Source of the DNA: Bdellovibrionales bacterium
Lineage (GTDB): Bacteria > Bdellovibrionota > Bdellovibrionia > Bdellovibrionales > UBA1609
DNA: 34,770 bases
Assembly: GCA_020435005.1 (NCBI GenBank)
Contig: JAGRAE010000012.1
Span: forward strand, 1 to 34,770
Direction: 5' to 3'
Below, piece by piece: positions 32,795-34,770 of the stretch. The notes under the pieces are model-generated. The model had not been told where the DNA came from and made no database searches. It saw only the letters and a list, made by a program, of their open reading frames with translations. How positions within the stretch are numbered: position 1 is the first letter of the stretch; every line of letters begins with the position of its first letter. The position numbers were made by a program, and so were the translations under genes.

Positions 32795-33687
32795 TGCTCT
32801 CATCATCTAACGAGAAAGAAAAACCGAATATGGCTAAAAGAAAAAAAGCTCTAAATTCATTGAGCAACAGAACAAGAAGACTTAGGGAAAGACTGAATGT
32901 TAATATTTATGTACTGCCGAATCTATTAACCACAGCCAATATGTTTTGTGGTTTTTTCGCCATTATATATGCGATAAAAGGGCAATATTTAGTTGCTTCA
33001 TACGCCATAGTTGCCGCCGCTGTTTTTGATTTATTAGATGGAAGAGTCGCTCGCATGACAAACGCCACTTCACAGTTTGGTGCGGAATATGATTCTCTCA
33101 GTGATATTGTCAGCTTTGGTATGGCTCCAGGAATTTTACTTTTTTTATGGTCTTTACAGCCTTTTGGCCGCTTAGGATGGTTGGCTGCATTTTTTTACTT
33201 AGCCTGTGGCGGACTTCGTCTGGCCCGTTTTAATGTGCAAAAAAAGGTTATAAGTGTAGCCTATTTTCAAGGTTTGCCCATACCCATGGCGGCCGGTATT
33301 GTGGCAAGTTCTGTATTAGCCTTTGATGACTTAGGATTGAACCCACAAAAAAGCTGGGGGCTACTAGCTATGACTTTTTTGTTGGGCTTTACAATGGTTA
33401 GTAATTTTAATTACCGTTCCTTCAAAGATATTGATCTTAAAGAACGCCTTCCATTTACTTACTTAGTTCTTGGTGTGTTTTTGTTTGCAATTGTCGCCCT
33501 TCACCCGGAAGTCATGTTGTTTGTTCTCTTCCTAACTTATGCCGTCTTAGGTGCTGTTTTTGGAGTTTTAAAAATTGGAAAACACGGCCGTAAAGCACTC
33601 ACTTCTGGTCCCCACCATGATTCAGAACTTGAAGAAGATATTGAGTTTATCGATCCTGATTGGGACGACGAAACACCAACTCACTAG
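32794..33687 (+). CDS. pssA: CDP-alcohol phosphatidyltransferase, probable phosphatidylserine synthase
   Basis: Membrane enzyme of phospholipid synthesis, 297 residues. A very basic N-terminus (KRKKALNSLSNRTRRLRERL) precedes VLPNLLTTANMFCGFFAI, the usual start of PssA. The catalytic DGRVARMTNATSQFGAEYDSLSD follows the family motif D-G-x-x-A-R-x8-G-x3-D-x3-D. Further spans include LACGGLRLARFNV, then GLPIPMAAG, both PssA-like. The C-terminus is acidic (ELEEDIEFIDPDWDDE). The start is GTG at 32794, with GGAGG six bases upstream, overlapping the kinase-like stop by one base. The GTG gives a better ribosome binding site than an earlier TTG. PssA makes phosphatidylserine from CDP-diacylglycerol, the precursor of phosphatidylethanolamine. 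Confidence 0.92.
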   Translation: MLSSSNEKEKPNMAKRKKALNSLSNRTRRLRERLNVNIYVLPNLLTTANMFCGFFAIIYAIKGQYLVASYAIVAAAVFDLLDGRVARMTNATSQFGAEYDSLSDIVSFGMAPGILLFLWSLQPFGRLGWLAAFFYLACGGLRLARFNVQKKVISVAYFQGLPIPMAAGIVASSVLAFDDLGLNPQKSWGLLAMTFLLGFTMVSNFNYRSFKDIDLKERLPFTYLVLGVFLFAIVALHPEVMLFVLFLTYAVLGAVFGVLKIGKHGRKALTSGPHHDSELEEDIEFIDPDWDDETPTH

Positions 33688-33786
33688 TTAATACTTTTAA
33701 AAGTAACTCCTTCTTTGCTCTATTCAAAAATTGTGTTAGAAGCTGGATATAGCCAGAACCATTTGAGTGTATAAAAGGAAAAAATT

Positions 33787-34770
33787 ATGGGTTTAAATGT
33801 CGGTGTAGTTGGCGCAACAGGCGTCGTTGGTGAAGCATTTTTAAAGTTAATGCAGGAAAGAAACTTTCCTGTTAATGATTTGAGACTCTTTGCTAGCGAT
33901 AAAAGCCAAGGTCTTCCCATTAATTATGCCAATAAAACTTTTCGCTGTGAAATTTTAAAACCAGATTGTTTTAAGGGCTTAGATCTCGTCTTTTTTTCTT
34001 CAGGAGATGATATTAGCAAAAAATGGGCCCCTCATGCTGTTGAATGTGGAGCCTTTGCGATAGACAATTCCGCTGCATTTCGCATGAGCCCTGAATATAA
34101 ATTAATTGTCCCTGAAATTAATGGTAACCAATTGCCCAAGCCAAAGGACTCGAAAGAAATTATTGCCAATCCAAATTGTTCAACCATTCAACTTGTTATC
34201 GCTCTAGCCCCTTTAGCTATAGAGTTTGGAATTTCAAAAGTGAATGTAGCCACCTATCAGTCCGTCAGTGGTGCTGGAAAAGAAGGAAAAGAGGAACTCC
34301 TACACAATACAAAAATTGCCATGGAAGATACTCATTCTCCCGTCCATACACAGGTTTTTCCACACAATATAGCATTTAATTCCATTCCTCATATCGGCTC
34401 ATTTAATGAGTTTGGCTTTTGTTCTGAAGAAATGAAAATAATGAATGAAACGCGTAAAATTTTAAATATGCCAAAACTCCCCGTCTCCGCTTTTACGGTT
34501 AGAGTTCCCACCTTAAATGGACACGGTGAAGCCGTATGGGTAACACTCGATGAAAATGTAAGCTTGGATAAAATTAATTCAACTCTGAATAAATATGAGG
34601 GATTAAAATGGGTAGAACAAAGTTCACCTGAAAAATATCCTACGGTTCAAGACGCCGATGGAAAGTATCCAGTTTTCGTAGGGCGCGTACACAAAGATTT
34701 AAATGATCCCCATACAATTCTCATGTGGATCGTCGCTGACAATTTATACAAGGGAGCCGCTTTAAACGGC
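33787..34770 (+). CDS. asd: Aspartate-semialdehyde dehydrogenase, 3' end cut by window edge
   Basis: Reduces aspartyl phosphate to aspartate semialdehyde, the branch point to lysine, diaminopimelate, threonine and methionine. 328 codons are present and the frame is still open at the edge. The NADP motif VGVVGATGVVGEAF is at the N-terminus, DNSAAFRM and VPEINGNQL follow, the catalytic Cys131 lies in ANPNCSTIQLV, and YQSVSGAGKEG and RVPTLNGHGEAVWV (active-site His) are intact. The last residues (NLYKGAALNG) are near the normal C-terminus, so probably only 10-20 residues are missing. AAAAGGA precedes the ATG. It follows pssA by 99 bases. Confidence 0.96.
   Translation, partial: MGLNVGVVGATGVVGEAFLKLMQERNFPVNDLRLFASDKSQGLPINYANKTFRCEILKPDCFKGLDLVFFSSGDDISKKWAPHAVECGAFAIDNSAAFRMSPEYKLIVPEINGNQLPKPKDSKEIIANPNCSTIQLVIALAPLAIEFGISKVNVATYQSVSGAGKEGKEELLHNTKIAMEDTHSPVHTQVFPHNIAFNSIPHIGSFNEFGFCSEEMKIMNETRKILNMPKLPVSAFTVRVPTLNGHGEAVWVTLDENVSLDKINSTLNKYEGLKWVEQSSPEKYPTVQDADGKYPVFVGRVHKDLNDPHTILMWIVADNLYKGAALNG

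Noticed and set aside
1-34770. CRISPR array or tRNA/rRNA genes
   Set aside because: I saw no regularly spaced short repeats, no tRNA cloverleaf-like sequence in the gaps, and no rRNA-like conserved stretches.

Overview
The window is AT-rich DNA (roughly one third GC by eye), densely coded on both strands, from a Gram-negative bacterium. It carries lipoproteins with lipoboxes, a probable outer-membrane barrel, ExbB/ExbD and periplasmic thioredoxin-fold proteins. A DivIVA homologue next to maf-yggS-proC, a TadC gene joined to several FHA/TPR proteins, many unrecognised exported proteins and frequent TTG/GTG starts suggest the Bdellovibrio-like lineage (Bdellovibrionota). That placement is an inference from gene content, not a database result.

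Layout. 1-1546: 5' part of valS (minus), cut by the window edge just before the KMSKS loop. 1978-2342: two overlapping small ORFs ending at a strong terminator. 2553-3587: a 26-codon ORF and a lipoprotein. 3947-6233: an MFS exporter and a barrel-like protein, divergent with only 16 bp between start codons. 6271-9035 (minus): maf, yggS, proC and divIVA, a housekeeping and cell-pole cluster. 9065-15645 (plus): six tightly packed genes, tadC, a DUF192 gene, three FHA-domain membrane proteins (two with TPR-like tails) and a degenerate PP2C-like protein. This is the most unusual system in the window. 15631-17430 (minus): a lipoprotein with a sulfatase-like fold that lacks the catalytic residues. 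17543-18579: exbB/exbD. 18718-23130 (minus): lipA, an acyltransferase E2 gene, lpd and lipB, which together make and use lipoyl groups. 23258-24546: two copies of a MITE-like intergenic repeat in inverted orientation around an exported thioredoxin. 24573-27842: a giant GLUG-repeat lipoprotein. 28013-28762: sfsA. 28872-29660: a DsbA-like lipoprotein. 29831-31927: three unrecognised exported or anchored proteins. 32141-33687: a CTP-dependent lipid kinase-like gene coupled to pssA. 33787-34770: asd, cut by the right edge.

How the genes work together. In the FHA operon, two of the four FHA domains keep all expected phosphothreonine-binding residues and two are degenerate. The last protein looks like a dead phosphatase, and no Ser/Thr kinase lies in the window. 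With TadC at the head, the simplest reading is an envelope scaffold or sensor module attached to a Tad-type secretion or pilus machine, with the kinase and most of the Tad machine elsewhere. The lipA-E2-lpd-lipB operon joins lipoate synthesis to its client complex without an E1 gene. The lipid kinase-pssA pair could recycle a lipid alcohol into phospholipid synthesis.
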